Shown here in pieces: positions 17,341 through 17,500 of a stretch of 17,500 nucleotides of DNA. The notes beneath the pieces are model-generated. The model saw only the letters and a list, made by a program, of their open reading frames with translations. It had not been told where the DNA came from and searched no databases. The stretch comes from Chromera velia. Its lineage: Eukaryota > Sar > Chromeraceae. Positions within the stretch are counted from its first letter, which is position 1. Each line of letters opens with the position of its first letter. The DNA is taken from contig JAHBMJ010001561.1 of NCBI GenBank assembly GCA_018398765.1, positions 1-17,500 on the forward strand, in the 5' to 3' direction. The translations under genes were made by a program, and so were the position numbers.

Positions 17341-17500
17341 GACTGACCTTCGTTTCGTCTCAAATGCATGCATGCATGGAGACGGCTTCATGCAGAAGCA
17401 TGCGGCATCAATGTCTGACCCTAGGTCTGACCTTCAAAATTAGTGGTGGAAAACTTCAGGACGACGAGAACGCGTTAATTCTGCTGCTCGATCGAAGCCA
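17341..17500. other. Right edge, no gene seen
   Basis: Unique sequence with a short ATGC alternation (about 17363-17378). No supported ORF or RNA gene before the window ends. Confidence 0.4.

Overview
The window looks like nuclear DNA of a eukaryotic microbe, most likely an alga or related protist. The evidence is GT-AG introns of about 70 to 1845 bases, several kinds of micro- and minisatellite, a chromodomain-bearing Ty3/gypsy (chromovirus) LTR retrotransposon, and a host Nudix gene with a presequence-like N-terminus and an AATAAA signal. A chromerid such as Chromera is one possibility, but nothing in the sequence itself fixes the species.

Left end (1-1345): a 36-bp purine-rich minisatellite is followed by about 1 kb of AT-rich sequence built from five degenerate units of about 215 bp. 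No gene is seen here.

Centre (1393-10041, minus strand): a three-exon host gene of unknown function, about 755 codons when its exons are put end to end. Its second exon is split by a 5977-bp LTR retrotransposon (2715-8691) in the same orientation. The element has 320-bp LTRs and an ATCGC target duplication. Removing the element and one duplication copy rejoins the host reading frame exactly. The element carries gag, protease, reverse transcriptase, RNase H, integrase and a C-terminal chromodomain. At least twelve premature stops, two frameshifts and a small RT deletion have broken it. A 232-bp MITE-like element with 16-bp inverted ends and an 8-bp duplication sits inside the RT region. The host gene has two more lesions, a one-base frameshift in exon 1 and an in-frame TGA in exon 3, so it is probably a pseudogene in this assembly.

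Right of centre (10042-13404, plus strand): a divergent 555-bp intergenic region leads to a three-exon Nudix hydrolase of the RppH/diadenosine-polyphosphate type. It appears intact. Its second intron (1845 bases) is dominated by pyrimidine-only microsatellites and interrupts the Nudix box itself.

Right end (13405-17500): AT-rich sequence without a clear gene, some weak candidate exons, and a minus-strand gene of unknown function starting near 17082. That gene has an intron full of CA/CT repeats and a possible spliced 3' UTR. Upstream of it is a 27-bp tandem duplication carrying TATATAA.

The genes do not form a pathway. The main story is layered insertion and decay: MITE into retrotransposon, retrotransposon into a host exon, and further mutations in both host gene and element.
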